A DNA stretch of 64,000 bases from Litchfieldia sinesaloumensis (GTDB lineage Bacteria; Bacillota; Bacilli; Bacillales; Bacillaceae_L). The stretch lies in the NCBI RefSeq assembly GCF_900156865.1, contig NZ_LT732529.1, positions 2,386,047 to 2,450,046 on the forward strand, in the 5' to 3' direction. The notes beneath the pieces are model-generated. The model made no database searches, was not told the DNA's origin, and saw only the letters and a program-made list of their open reading frames with translations. The translations under genes were made by a program, and so were the position numbers. How positions within the stretch are numbered: position 1 is the stretch's first letter; each line of letters starts with the position of its first letter. Below, piece after piece: positions 28,111 through 37,040 of this stretch.

Positions 28111-29046
28111 TTATTTTACCAAAAAGGGGATTTTTCTGTGTTGTACTTCAATCTGCACAGGGTTTTGACCAATTAATTCACCATCAGCATGAACCAACAT
28201 TTTGTCGTCAGATTCCACACGTATAGTTGAACCTCTGTGCTGTGAAATTTCTTTAAACTTTGTATGAGTGCCCAAAAAAACAGTTATAAAAACAAATAGA
28301 AGCTTTATCCTAGAAAGATTATGAACAACTGTTATATCAAAATATCCATCAGTTGTCTTTGCCTTTGGGGCAATTTTCATCCCCCCACCATAATAAGGTT
28401 GATTCGATATTGTAACAAACCATACATTCTCATAATCAAAGTGTTTTCCGTCTACTTTTAACGAAACATTTGTAAGTTGATACGTAAAAAGAAGACGAAT
28501 GAGAGCACCAACATATGTTAATGACCCTAAATGAACTTTATTTAAATAATGTTTCCATTTAGATTCATTTGTTAACTTTGAAACTGCGGCATCAAAACCT
28601 GCACCTAAGCTACTCACAAAATACGAGCTTTTTGCTCTTTCCTGAACCTTAACTTTTCCAATATCAAACAACTTTCCCCTACTTCCCTTATTCTTAATAA
28701 TAAAGGAAAGTGCATCTAATGGAGATTTTGGAACGTTAAATCCTCTTGAAAAGTCATTTCCAGACCCCGCAGGAATGTATCCTACTTTTATCTTAGGGTA
28801 ATACACCATGCCATTGACAACCTCATTAATCGTACCGTCACCACCAACAGCAATTACAGCCTCTACCTTATCCTCAAACATGGAACCAATTTGTCTTGCT
28901 AACTCCCCAGCATGTGAGGGATATTTTGTGAAGAAAGAGCGATAATTAATCTCTTTACGTTCAAGCTCGGTTTTTAGCTTATTCCAAACCTTTAACCCCT
29001 TACCATTTCCGGCCTTTTTGTTAACAATAAAAAGTAATAGTTTCAT
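28111..29046 (-). CDS. ytlR: Diacylglycerol kinase-family lipid kinase YtlR
   Basis: 311 aa, DAGK catalytic domain family (DgkB/YegS-like). N-terminal LFIVNKKAGNGKG, nucleotide-binding VGGDGTINEVVNG (about residues 67-79), then PAGSGNDFSRG (about 96-106) and a C-terminal DGELIG. These show an ATP-dependent lipid kinase; the actual lipid is not evident. Peripheral membrane action likely, no transmembrane segment. Monocistronic, with its own terminator. Confidence 0.88.
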   Translation of the reverse strand: MKLLLFIVNKKAGNGKGLKVWNKLKTELERKEINYRSFFTKYPSHAGELARQIGSMFEDKVEAVIAVGGDGTINEVVNGMVYYPKIKVGYIPAGSGNDFSRGFNVPKSPLDALSFIIKNKGSRGKLFDIGKVKVQERAKSSYFVSSLGAGFDAAVSKLTNESKWKHYLNKVHLGSLTYVGALIRLLFTYQLTNVSLKVDGKHFDYENVWFVTISNQPYYGGGMKIAPKAKTTDGYFDITVVHNLSRIKLLFVFITVFLGTHTKFKEISQHRGSTIRVESDDKMLVHADGELIGQNPVQIEVQHRKIPFLVK

Positions 29047-29143
29047 AGTTTATCCCCAAATTAATACGTCATCTATGCTTTAATAGTATTTTAAAACTGT
29101 GATGTTTACAATATGAAAAAAAAGGTGCAATCTCGGATGCACC

Positions 29144-30031
29144 CTAATCCATTCTCCGCACACAAACAGTCTGACAGTATTGTAATAAAGCGTTAGCACC
29201 TTTTAATTGCATATGTTTTAGAGGAGAACTCATTTTTCTCAAGCTTGAAAACCACTCTTCATAGTTTCGCTTCTCCACTAATTCCACATCATAAGGGACA
29301 AGTGGAAAATCAAAATAACCGGTCCGATTTAAAATTACTTTCCGAATCGGTAGTTCGATATCATATAAAGAATAAATGGTCCGTACAATACCATCCATCC
29401 TGTCAAGTTCAATCATCGGAGATAAAACCCTATTTTCTTGTTTACCATTTCGTTCAATCCAAAATCTTTCATTTGACCCTAGAAACACACTATTCTCTTC
29501 CCCTTCAAGAATTGTGATTAGCCAGGTTGTAGTGGGACTAACAATTACAATTTCAACTTCAACAGGTGCTTTTTTTAATTTAAAAATCGGTTTATAGAGA
29601 ACCAGGTAAGTATCAGGAAATCGCTGAAGAAAATATTTTACGTTTGAATCTTTGTAAAATAGTTTATCAATATACGATTTTTCCCTTACTGTAGAACTTG
29701 CCCACTTCATCTGAAATTCAAAAATGCGGTCAAGAAAATCTTGCTTAAGCTCCTCCAGAGAATTTGGCCTTTTTGAAAATGCCGTTATATCTAACTCGTT
29801 TTGGGCGTCTTCTGTTATATGGTTTCTTTTTAAGCGTTGAAAAAATGAATGTTTTTCTATCGTTTGATTGATGAGTTTTTGATTTTTCACCTGACTTGTA
29901 GATGATTCCTCCCACTCAAGCTTCACTTTATTCCATTGCTGTTTTTTCAAGCGTATAAACTGGCTAGGATACCGAAACATATCAATCTCATACCTAGAAA
30001 TATAGTCCTGCAATTTAATTAATTGTGCCAA
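29144..30031 (-). CDS. ytlQ: YtlQ, NERD-like domain protein of unknown function
   Basis: 295 aa, soluble. Matches YtlQ by position (between lrg/ytlP and ytlR) and by its N-terminus LIKLQDYISRYEIDMFRYPSQFI-type opening. The central segment VEVEIVIVSPTTTWLITILEGE (about 155-176) resembles the strand-rich core of NERD nuclease-related domains, but the catalytic Glu-x-Lys is not clear, so nuclease activity is doubtful. The start is TTG 30031 with GAGGTG at suitable spacing. Confidence 0.75.
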   Translation of the reverse strand: MAQLIKLQDYISRYEIDMFRYPSQFIRLKKQQWNKVKLEWEESSTSQVKNQKLINQTIEKHSFFQRLKRNHITEDAQNELDITAFSKRPNSLEELKQDFLDRIFEFQMKWASSTVREKSYIDKLFYKDSNVKYFLQRFPDTYLVLYKPIFKLKKAPVEVEIVIVSPTTTWLITILEGEENSVFLGSNERFWIERNGKQENRVLSPMIELDRMDGIVRTIYSLYDIELPIRKVILNRTGYFDFPLVPYDVELVEKRNYEEWFSSLRKMSSPLKHMQLKGANALLQYCQTVCVRRMD

Positions 30032-30106
30032 CTTTATTACACCTCATTAAAATACGTGGTCAAGAAGGATAGATAATATGCATGTACCCTTTTTGAATTG
30101 AAAATC

Positions 30107-30793
30107 CTAGAGAATTAGAGTAACTAGCACCGGTAACATAATTGACGTATATACGGCGCTCAAAATCATTGCAATCGAGCTAATCGCTCCTTCATTTGTT
30201 CCCATTTCCAATGCCCTAGACGTACCAATTCCATGCGATGCTGTACCAAAGCCTAAACCTATCCCCACAAAATGATGAACCTTTACCATTTTCAATAGTA
30301 GTGGACCAAACATGGCACCTGAAATCCCTGCAATCATCACATATACAGCCGCTAGAGCTGGGATCCCTCCTGTCACACTTGCAATATCCATTGCAACCGG
30401 CGTAGTCACTGATTTTGGCCCCAGTGATAGAATGATATCTAGATCAACTGCTAATACCTTAGAAAAATACAGCCCCGTTGCTATTCCAGTCGTGGAACCC
30501 ACCAGAACACCTATAATAATGGGGACAAAGAATTCTTTTAAAGACTTGCGGTTTTGATACAGAGGATAAGCCAACGCAACAACCGCAGGTCCAAGAAGTT
30601 CATCGATCCATCTCCCGCCCAACATATAGGTATCATAAGGGATTGAAAAGATGATTAGAAAAAGAAGGACGACGAAGGTAGTTGTTGCAATAGGAACTAG
30701 CAATGGATTGGTGAAACGCTTATAAAGCTTTGTCATTACTAGAAAAACACCAATGGTACCGACAATTGAAGCAAGGGCAGATACTGTATTCAT
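30107..30793 (-). CDS. lrgB: LrgB/CidB-family membrane protein
   Basis: 228 aa with about six or seven hydrophobic helices. Family signatures: GP.VVALAYPLYQN (about 68-80), GPKSVTTPVAMDIA (about 126-139) and a C-terminal FGTASHGIGTSRALE. LrgAB/CidAB pairs were called holin/antiholin-like. Work on B. subtilis PftAB and related pairs shows pyruvate transport, so export or import of pyruvate at overflow is a reasonable inference. Its ATG overlaps the lrgA stop (ATGA), so the two are translationally coupled. Confidence 0.88.
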   Translation of the reverse strand: MNTVSALASIVGTIGVFLVMTKLYKRFTNPLLVPIATTTFVVLLFLIIFSIPYDTYMLGGRWIDELLGPAVVALAYPLYQNRKSLKEFFVPIIIGVLVGSTTGIATGLYFSKVLAVDLDIILSLGPKSVTTPVAMDIASVTGGIPALAAVYVMIAGISGAMFGPLLLKMVKVHHFVGIGLGFGTASHGIGTSRALEMGTNEGAISSIAMILSAVYTSIMLPVLVTLIL

Positions 30794-31179
30794 GCTCCAA
30801 ACTCCTTCCCGATATTCTTGTCCTGCGTTTTCTTACTCGCTAATGTCCCGCCCACTACACCTGATATCATCATAACTAAGAATGTACTTAGTAGCACGAG
30901 AAGAACCGTAACAAAGCCCTTTCCTTTAAAAAAGGATAAGTAATCAATTATCCCTACGGTTGCTGGTACAAAAAGAAGTGCCAAGTAAGTAAGCAAAAAC
31001 TGAGCACCATCCGCTAACCATTTTTCTTTTATAACCTTGGTTTGTAATAAAAAAAATAAAATAATCATTCCAATAATACTACTTGGAATAGACGTATTTA
31101 AAATTCCTTGAATGAACGCCCCCATCCAATAAATCGCATATAAAACGATAATCTGAATACAAATCCTAACATATTTCAT
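30790..31179 (-). CDS. lrgA: LrgA/CidA-family holin-like membrane protein
   Basis: 129 aa with four predicted transmembrane helices. Typical motifs are IPSSIIGMIILFFLL (about 31-45) and LLFVPATVGIIDYL (about 73-86). Forms a two-gene operon with lrgB (4-bp overlap). The paired size (129 + 228 aa) is closest to B. subtilis YwbH/YwbG. No LytTR or LysR-type regulator is adjacent, unlike S. aureus lrg or cid. Confidence 0.88.
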   Translation of the reverse strand: MKYVRICIQIIVLYAIYWMGAFIQGILNTSIPSSIIGMIILFFLLQTKVIKEKWLADGAQFLLTYLALLFVPATVGIIDYLSFFKGKGFVTVLLVLLSTFLVMMISGVVGGTLASKKTQDKNIGKEFGA

Positions 31180-31207
31180 AACAAGTTCCCCTTTGATGCA
31201 GTTCTTT

Positions 31208-31774
31208 TTAGCTCAAAGAAAATATAGATAACGGCTGATATTTAGGTGATCGTTGCAGATGAGTTTGATATAATACAAAATGCTCTGCTTTAAAAACGGA
31301 TTTGTCTTCCCTTGGTTTTACAATTTCATTTAGACTGACTGAGGGAAATGAATCCTCCGAAAGCCATTTTCTTGCTATCGTAATATGTGGTGAAAATGGA
31401 CGTTTATCAAGGGAAAAGCCCAAATTCACACATGCTTGATAAACCTCCTGTTGGAGCGTCATTAACGAATTACTTTCATTCACACCTGCCCATAAAATTC
31501 GAGGTGAATCGCTTCTCCCAAATGTCCCCAGTCCATTTAGTTGGAGAGGAAATGAAGCTTGTTTTTTTGCAATTTCTGGCATTCTTTTTTTGATTTCGGT
31601 TAATTGGCTAAACGATGCCTGTCCTCCTAAAAAAGCAAGGGTAATATGTAAATCTTCAGGGTGAACCCAAGACTTAAATGGTAGTCGTGGTTGTAGCATT
31701 TCTCTCCACTGATACAAAAGCTCCTTTGTCTCGGCTGGGAGTGCCAGTGCAAGAAAGTAATGGGTTTGCTGCAT
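31208..31774 (-). CDS. thpR: RNA 2',3'-cyclic phosphodiesterase ThpR (YtlP)
   Basis: 188-aa 2H-phosphoesterase. The two HxT/S catalytic motifs are clear: LHITLAFLG (about residues 43-51) and PHITIARKW (about 128-136). It opens 2',3'-cyclic RNA ends; historically called 2'-5' RNA ligase LigT. AAGGGG precedes the ATG. It lies 28 nt upstream of lrgA on the same strand, so cotranscription is possible. Confidence 0.92.
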   Translation of the reverse strand: MQQTHYFLALALPAETKELLYQWREMLQPRLPFKSWVHPEDLHITLAFLGGQASFSQLTEIKKRMPEIAKKQASFPLQLNGLGTFGRSDSPRILWAGVNESNSLMTLQQEVYQACVNLGFSLDKRPFSPHITIARKWLSEDSFPSVSLNEIVKPREDKSVFKAEHFVLYQTHLQRSPKYQPLSIFSLS

Positions 31775-31885
31775 GTAAAGACCCCTTTTTAGGTTGATTT
31801 ATTTCTTTATTTTAGCAAATTTATAAGTTAAGGGAAACTAAGGCAAAATAAATGGACACTAGCTATCTCCATTATGCTATATAGA

Positions 31886-31912
31886 AAACCCCACCATTGA
31901 GGCGGGCTTTTC
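31886..31912 (-). terminator. Terminator of ytjP
   Basis: AACCCCACC pairs with GGCGGGCTT (one mismatch), ATTGA loop. T-rich tail in the minus direction, adjacent to the ytjP stop. Confidence 0.72.
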
Positions 31913-31915
31913 ATT

Positions 31916-33325
31916 TCATTTTGCAAGTTCATATATCGCCTGGGCGTAAATTGCTGTTGTTTTTACTAGATCATCTATATAAAAGTATTCATCCTTCTGG
32001 TGTGCTACATCAGGCCGACCTGGGAATAGAGGTCCAAAAGCAACACCTGCTTCTAAAGATCTTGCGTACGTACCTCCTCCGATTGAAACGAGTGTCGCCT
32101 CTTCACCTGTTTGTTCCTCATATACTTTTTGAAGGGTTCGAATTAACGGATGATTCTTGTCAACGTGATGAGGCGCTGAATTACTGTAATTCTCCAGTTT
32201 AAAACCAACTTTATCACTAATTTCCTCCAGCTTCTGTTTTGTACTATCCATATCGTTTGTTACAGGGTAACGTAGGTTCAATCCAAGTTGCCCTCCACGG
32301 TCAGCTGTATATGAAAGCTTCCCAACATTAATGGTTAGGTCACCTGTAATATCGTCACTGTAGGCAACACCTAAGCCTGTCCCTCTTGAATCACCAATGA
32401 AATATTCATTTATAAAGTTTATGTAGTGGTTTGCTTGTTCGTCCAAAGTATACCTTTCCAGAAAGGATGCCAAAAATAAACCAGCATTCTTACCATGTTC
32501 TGGCTCCATTCCGTGAGCAGACACTCCCTCAAGCTGAAATATGACAGTATTCTCATCACAAATACCTCGTCCAACTAGTGCGTTTTGCTGTAAGAATTCT
32601 TGATATTCTTCAACCATCTCCTGAAGTTCTCCTTCTCCTTCAAGCTTTGCCTCCGCGAAGTCAGGAACCATGTTGTAGCGAAGCCCTGATGTGAATGACT
32701 CTAACCGAAGTTTGCCGGTTGAAGGTAGCACCGTCTTTTGAACTAAATCAAAATCAGCTATTCCTTTTTCAGCATATATAATTGGAAAATCTGCGTCTGG
32801 GGCAAAGCCCATTGTTGGCATTTCTTCCTGTTTGAAATAGTGGTCAACACAACGCCAATCACTTTCTTCATCCGTTCCAATTATCATTCGAACCCGTTTA
32901 GTGAGCGGCAAATCTATTTCCTTGATAATTTTCATCGCGTAATATGCTGCCATCGTTGGCCCTTTATCATCCAAGGCTCCTCTTGCAACTATTTTTCCAT
33001 CATGAATTTCTGCACCAAATGGATCACTCGACCAACCATCTCCCTCAGGCACGACATCTATATGGCACAAAATACCAACTAATTCGTCCCCTGAACCCAT
33101 TTCTAGATGTCCAGCATAGCCGTCTACGTTTTTGGAGGTAAACCCATCCTCACTCCCTCTAGCTAATAAATACTGTAATGCCTCATCGATACCAGGTCCA
33201 AATGGTGCATTTGGAGTACCATTTTCCTCATCAAGGACACTTTTTATTTTCAAAAAATCTTGGGTATCTTTGATAAGTTGCTCTTTACGATTAATTACTT
33301 CATCTAGCCAATTAATTTGGTTCAT
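31916..33325 (-). CDS. ytjP: Dipeptidase PepV/YtjP (M20 family)
   Basis: 469-aa di-zinc dipeptidase. Metal ligands are seen in GILCHIDVVPEGDGW (His about 84), ARGALDDKGPTMAAYYAM (Asp about 115), GTDEESDWRC (Glu-Glu about 149) and GFAPDADFP (Asp about 173). The lid domain occupies roughly 180-375. Together these match PepV, which degrades dipeptides with an unblocked N-terminus in the cytosol. TAAGGAGAATCC gives a strong ribosome site. It follows ythPQ with 11 nt between them, so they may be one transcript. Confidence 0.93.
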   Translation of the reverse strand: MNQINWLDEVINRKEQLIKDTQDFLKIKSVLDEENGTPNAPFGPGIDEALQYLLARGSEDGFTSKNVDGYAGHLEMGSGDELVGILCHIDVVPEGDGWSSDPFGAEIHDGKIVARGALDDKGPTMAAYYAMKIIKEIDLPLTKRVRMIIGTDEESDWRCVDHYFKQEEMPTMGFAPDADFPIIYAEKGIADFDLVQKTVLPSTGKLRLESFTSGLRYNMVPDFAEAKLEGEGELQEMVEEYQEFLQQNALVGRGICDENTVIFQLEGVSAHGMEPEHGKNAGLFLASFLERYTLDEQANHYINFINEYFIGDSRGTGLGVAYSDDITGDLTINVGKLSYTADRGGQLGLNLRYPVTNDMDSTKQKLEEISDKVGFKLENYSNSAPHHVDKNHPLIRTLQKVYEEQTGEEATLVSIGGGTYARSLEAGVAFGPLFPGRPDVAHQKDEYFYIDDLVKTTAIYAQAIYELAK

Positions 33326-33336
33326 ATGGATTCTCC

Positions 33337-34482
33337 TTATACTATAATCAAAATTAATAAAAGTCCCACTATTGATATTACAGGTAGTGAAATGATGTTC
33401 ACACTATAGTTTTCCGTCTGATACCAAATACTATCATCTTTTCTTAGCGTCACAATAAAATGATTGGACATGGTTCTTTTATATACAAGCTTTACCCATA
33501 ACCTAAGAACTATGATAAAACAAATAAAGACCGTTAATTTAATCCACATTGGAGGTATGATTAACAAAGCCCCAGTTGTAACTCCTACTATTTGAAAGCA
33601 CTGCAACAGATACATCTTGTTTCTAAAAAATACTTTCAAAAATAGCTCCTGTAAACTCCTGCTTCGATTACGGTTCTTATAAATCCTCTTTGACCTCCGA
33701 TAAAAAAGAGGGCTCTTTTTCTTTTGGCTTGGGACTTTCTCAACATACTCTGAAAGAAGGAAAATGCTACTTACATATTTAAGTTTTATCAATTTCTCCA
33801 TATCAACATCTTTGGAGAATGTCGTTAACTTCTTTAACTTCCTAGAAGAATAGACCTGGTAAACTCCCCATTGAAGTAGGCTGAATATCAATAAGATGAT
33901 TGGAAAGTTGTCAATTGACCACGTCACAAGCGAAATAGTTAGTAAACCTAGTGCAACAAATAAGATTACTGAAATAAAGCCTTTCTTCCATGGCGAAGTC
34001 ATATCTTCCAGGTACTGTTTTCCACCGAGAATAAGAGCTTTAAGGCTGATAAAATAGAAAGATAGGATGATAACCTCAATTAGTGATAGGTTGTAATGGT
34101 TGAATAAAATTGGAGCTAATATCCCAATAAGAAGGAGTAATGCTACACTAAAACCTATTACAAAAAGATTACGTGTTGATTTTTTCAAGCCTATAATAAG
34201 TGAACGTTTTTGAAGTAAGAATAACTGATCAGCGTCTTCTAAAAATGTCCGGATATGCCCCTGCCAACATACTAGATAGAGAAGGGTAATAACTAGTTGG
34301 AATGGTAATCCTTCCATCCAGCCGGGAACTTGAAGCCACCAGTGGTAGTAGTGGTAACCTCCAATAGCGAGCGCAGGAATGAATAAATACAGAAAAATTA
34401 TCCAGTCGACTACACTTTTAAATACACCCCATTGATATGCTATTTCCTTACGAAGACGAGTTGTAAATAAACGGTTACTCAT
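33337..34482 (-). CDS. ythQ: ABC transporter permease YthQ (EcsB-like)
   Basis: 381 aa with about nine or ten hydrophobic segments in EcsB-type arrangement, including two near the C-terminus (roughly 305-345 and 360-380). The basic central stretch KKKSPLFYRRSKRIYKNRNRSR (about 255-275) is cytosolic. Partners the ATPase YthP, whose frame it overlaps by 8 nt. The substrate is unknown; Ecs-type exporters affect secretion and peptide handling in Firmicutes. Confidence 0.85.
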   Translation of the reverse strand: MSNRLFTTRLRKEIAYQWGVFKSVVDWIIFLYLFIPALAIGGYHYYHWWLQVPGWMEGLPFQLVITLLYLVCWQGHIRTFLEDADQLFLLQKRSLIIGLKKSTRNLFVIGFSVALLLLIGILAPILFNHYNLSLIEVIILSFYFISLKALILGGKQYLEDMTSPWKKGFISVILFVALGLLTISLVTWSIDNFPIILLIFSLLQWGVYQVYSSRKLKKLTTFSKDVDMEKLIKLKYVSSIFLLSEYVEKVPSQKKKSPLFYRRSKRIYKNRNRSRSLQELFLKVFFRNKMYLLQCFQIVGVTTGALLIIPPMWIKLTVFICFIIVLRLWVKLVYKRTMSNHFIVTLRKDDSIWYQTENYSVNIISLPVISIVGLLLILIIV

Positions 34483-35197
34483 TAGTCATAACACCTTGCA
34501 CAATTTTGTTGAAGCTTTGTAGAAGTGCAGAACCAGGTAGATTCGCCTTTATTCGAATTTCTTCAAGAGTACCTTCTGCACGAAGTTTTCCATTCGTTAC
34601 TAACAAGAAACGGTCACATACCTTTTCAGCTGTATCTAAAACATGTGTACTCATTAGAATCCCCGCCCCACGCTGCTTCTCCAACTCAATCAATGTTAAA
34701 AAGTCCTGCATCGCCATCGGGTCTAATCCTACAAATGGTTCATCAATAATATAAATATCAGGTTTAATTAGAAACGCAGTTATGAGCATGACCTTTTGTT
34801 GCATTCCTTTTGAGAAGGTACTCGGTAGCTTGTGAATCACATTCTCCATATGAAAGAGTCTAACTAGTCTCATTGCCCTTTCATTAAACTGTACTTCATC
34901 AATCTCCATTACCCCAGCTGCAAGGTCAAGATGTTCCCATAAGGTCAATTCATCATAAAAAACCGGCCTTTCCGGAATATACGCATATGTATGATTATTG
35001 ATAAAATCAATTTTGCTATTCGTATTTTCTAGTAATCCAAGGATTGTCTTAATTGTCGTACTTTTCCCTGCTCCGTTTGGACCGATAAGACCAACGATTT
35101 CACCTCGATTGATGGAAAAAGAAAGATTCTCAACAATTTTATGATTTTCCCCATAACCTGAATCCTGTATTGAGACCTCTAATAAAGTCTGTTTCAT
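34475..35197 (-). CDS. ythP: ABC transporter ATP-binding protein YthP (EcsA-like)
   Basis: 240 aa. Walker A GPNGAGKSTT (about residues 39-48), a Q-loop near YIPERP, signature FSKGMQQK (about 127-134), Walker B IYIIDEPFVGLDP (about 147-159) and switch His in MSTHVLD. Energises export through YthQ, encoded immediately downstream with an 8-nt overlap. The upstream 350 bp (35198-35553, shared with divergent ytzE) is AT-rich; I see no clear promoter or hairpin there apart from candidate TTTACC/TATATA-like tracts. Confidence 0.9.
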   Translation of the reverse strand: MKQTLLEVSIQDSGYGENHKIVENLSFSINRGEIVGLIGPNGAGKSTTIKTILGLLENTNSKIDFINNHTYAYIPERPVFYDELTLWEHLDLAAGVMEIDEVQFNERAMRLVRLFHMENVIHKLPSTFSKGMQQKVMLITAFLIKPDIYIIDEPFVGLDPMAMQDFLTLIELEKQRGAGILMSTHVLDTAEKVCDRFLLVTNGKLRAEGTLEEIRIKANLPGSALLQSFNKIVQGVMTNE

Positions 35198-35553
35198 ATA
35201 CCATCCCTCCCCCCTTACATACGATTTTTCCTAGAAAAGGTTACAAGTATCGACATCCTTTACCAAAATGTAATAAAAATGTAAAAAACAGAATAGTAGA
35301 AATAATTTATGATAATAATAAGAGTAGATGTAGTTTTTTGATAATTTATACAGAAATAGTCATACTATTCAGATACAACTATATATATATAGCAAACGCA
35401 CCTGTAAGGAAAAGAGGTGGTCTGGGACATCTATAAAAGTTTGCTTGTTTAAAATATGAATACTTGTCACCATTTGCTATTTTTGGATATCAATACGGTT
35501 GAAATAAGACTGAGGCATGTTTAACATGTACAAAGATGATAAGGAGTGGTTTT

Positions 35554-35772
35554 TTGAAACCTTCAACAAACCGTATGTTAACTCGTATCAAATCAGTCTA
35601 CATGTTTATTAATGAAAAAGGGACTGTAACAACACAGGAGCTTGTGGATGAATTCGGTATTACACCTAGAACCATTCAGCGCGATTTGAATGTGTTAGCA
35701 TATAATGATTTGGTTCGCAGCCCTAGTCGTGGAAAATGGACAATTACTAAAAAGAAAGTTAAAATATCGTAA
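35554..35772 (+). CDS. ytzE: DeoR-type helix-turn-helix regulator YtzE
   Basis: 72-aa DNA-binding protein consisting only of a winged HTH: TRIKSVYMFINEKGTVTTQELVDEFG (first helices), then TPRTIQRDLNVLAYNDLV as recognition helix. It lacks the sugar-phosphate sensor domain of full DeoR proteins. The start is TTG 35554: AAGGAG (35541-35546) lies 7 nt upstream, while the ATG at 35536 precedes the ribosome site. Almost identical to B. subtilis YtzE. Its targets are unknown. Confidence 0.9.
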   Translation: MKPSTNRMLTRIKSVYMFINEKGTVTTQELVDEFGITPRTIQRDLNVLAYNDLVRSPSRGKWTITKKKVKIS

Positions 35773-35867
35773 CACTAAACAATAGGGGCGCTATAAGAAG
35801 GTAGCAAATCTTTTCACAATAGAAGGCCTTTTCATACAGATACATACAATAAACCATATATACATCA

Positions 35868-35897
35868 AAGGGGCTGTCACATTGACAACCCCTTTTT
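35868..35897. terminator. Bidirectional terminator between ytzE and ytzG
   Basis: AAAGGGGCTGTCA (35868-35880) pairs with TGACAACCCCTTT (35883-35895) with one mismatch; T run to 35897. About 100 nt after the ytzE stop. Confidence 0.85.
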
Positions 35898-35901
35898 CAA
35901 T

Positions 35902-36615
35902 TTACGTATTCTTCTTTAATAGATTAACCTCATCCTCAGTTAACTCTCGATACTCCCCTAGCTGTAGTTCTTCATCTAGTGGCAAAGGTCCCATTTTAAT
36001 TCTTTTTAAATATACAACCCGCTTTCCAACGGCTTGAAACATTCGTTTTACTTGATGGAATTTCCCCTCTTCGATAATAACTTCAATTTCCGAACGTAAC
36101 CCACTGCTGATAATCGTTAACACTGCTGGCATTGTTTCATACCCATCATCTAAAGTCACGCCATTTCTAAATGCTTCTACATCCTCTTCCGTTACCTCTC
36201 CCTCAATTACCGCTATATATGTTTTGGGAACATGCTTTTTGGGAGAAAGTAGCTGGTGTGCAAGCTGCCCATCATTTGTTAATAGTAATAGACCTTCTGT
36301 ATCCTTGTCCAAACGACCTACTGGAAAAGGTCTATAGACAGCGTCTTCCATTTCTAACAAATCAAGGACAGTGTCATGGAGGTGATCCTCAGTGGCTGAA
36401 ATGACCCCTTGAGGTTTATTTAACATTAAATAGATAAATTCCTTATATTCAATTACCTCACCATGTACAGTAACTGTGTCAGTTTCTACCTTTACATGCT
36501 TACTTGAATCTTTAACAGGTGTACCATTAATTTGAACTGCTCCTGATTTTAGTAAGCCTTTGACTTCTTTTCGACTACCAAAGCCTCGATTGGCAAGTAA
36601 TTTATCGATTCGCAC
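35902..36615 (-). CDS. ytzG: 16S rRNA pseudouridine synthase (RsuA family), YtzG
   Basis: 237 aa. N-terminal S4 domain (MRIDKLLANRGFGSRKEVKGLLKSGAVQING, about 1-60) and the RsuA/RluB catalytic core with GRLDKDTEGLLLLTNDG (catalytic Asp about residue 103), PKTYIAVIEG and KFHQVKRMF. Expected to isomerise U516 of 16S rRNA. Divergent from the small coiled-coil gene at 36738. Confidence 0.9.
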   Translation of the reverse strand: MRIDKLLANRGFGSRKEVKGLLKSGAVQINGTPVKDSSKHVKVETDTVTVHGEVIEYKEFIYLMLNKPQGVISATEDHLHDTVLDLLEMEDAVYRPFPVGRLDKDTEGLLLLTNDGQLAHQLLSPKKHVPKTYIAVIEGEVTEEDVEAFRNGVTLDDGYETMPAVLTIISSGLRSEIEVIIEEGKFHQVKRMFQAVGKRVVYLKRIKMGPLPLDEELQLGEYRELTEDEVNLLKKNT

Positions 36616-36673
36616 GCTACTACCTCCTTAAACTCCGCTAATACCCATCTTTACTAGAATAGGCGTTTTATTC

Positions 36674-36703
36674 ATAGCACAAACGCCCTAAGCACATACA
36701 CTA
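36674..36703 (+). promoter_or_regulatory. Sigma-E-type (mother-cell) promoter
   Basis: CATACACTA at 36695-36703 fits the sigma-E -10 (CATACAnT; also CATAnnnTA of sigma-K). An ATA at 36674-36676, 18 bp upstream, serves as the -35 core. It lies 35 bp before the 36738 gene and suggests sporulation-specific expression. An AGGCGTTT/AAACGCC hairpin (about 36661-36688) overlaps its -35 side. Confidence 0.5.
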
Positions 36704-36737
36704 ATATCGTATCTAAAAAGATAAGGAGCGATACACT

Positions 36738-36947
36738 ATGTATTATTATGATTATCGTCAACAACCTCAGGGCTTCTTCCCAGGATTTCCTGGTTTTCCA
36801 GGTGGCGGTGGTGGTGGCGGGAATGTTGACCGTCGAATCGATCGTCTAGAGCGACAAATTCAAAGACTTGAAGTTCAAATTGATCGTTTAGACCGACGTG
36901 TCGACCGCATCGAACGCCGATTAGGATTCGGTACTTTCCAAGGCTAA
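36738..36947 (+). CDS. Small Gly-rich coiled-coil protein, probable spore-associated
   Basis: 69 aa. N-terminal MYYYDYRQQPQG, then a Phe-Pro-Gly repeat (FFPGFPGFPGGGGGGG, residues 13-28), then a 30-residue heptad-patterned coiled coil repeating the IDRLER/IQRLE/IDRLDRR/VDRIERR theme. Very basic and charged. AAGGAG lies upstream of the ATG. A sigma-E-like promoter and the Tyr/Gly-rich composition point to a spore coat or mother-cell protein, but this is inference and I do not recognise a named family. Confidence 0.7.
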   Translation: MYYYDYRQQPQGFFPGFPGFPGGGGGGGNVDRRIDRLERQIQRLEVQIDRLDRRVDRIERRLGFGTFQG

Positions 36948-37006
36948 TGTCTTGGATGCACCTTCTAACCACTGATACCTCACACACTAAATTGGACTAA
37001 TGGTTC

Positions 37007-37040
37007 AAAAAAAGGCTGTTACTTACCCAACAGCCTTTTT
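37007..37040. terminator. Bidirectional terminator around the murJ stop
   Basis: AAAAAAGGCTGTT (to 37020) pairs with AACAGCCTTTTT (37029-37040). The murJ stop codon (37025-37023) lies in the loop. Confidence 0.87.

Noticed and set aside
35170-35436. 88-codon ORF upstream of ythP
   Set aside because: No ribosome site; overlaps the ythP 5' end antisense and AT-rich intergenic DNA.
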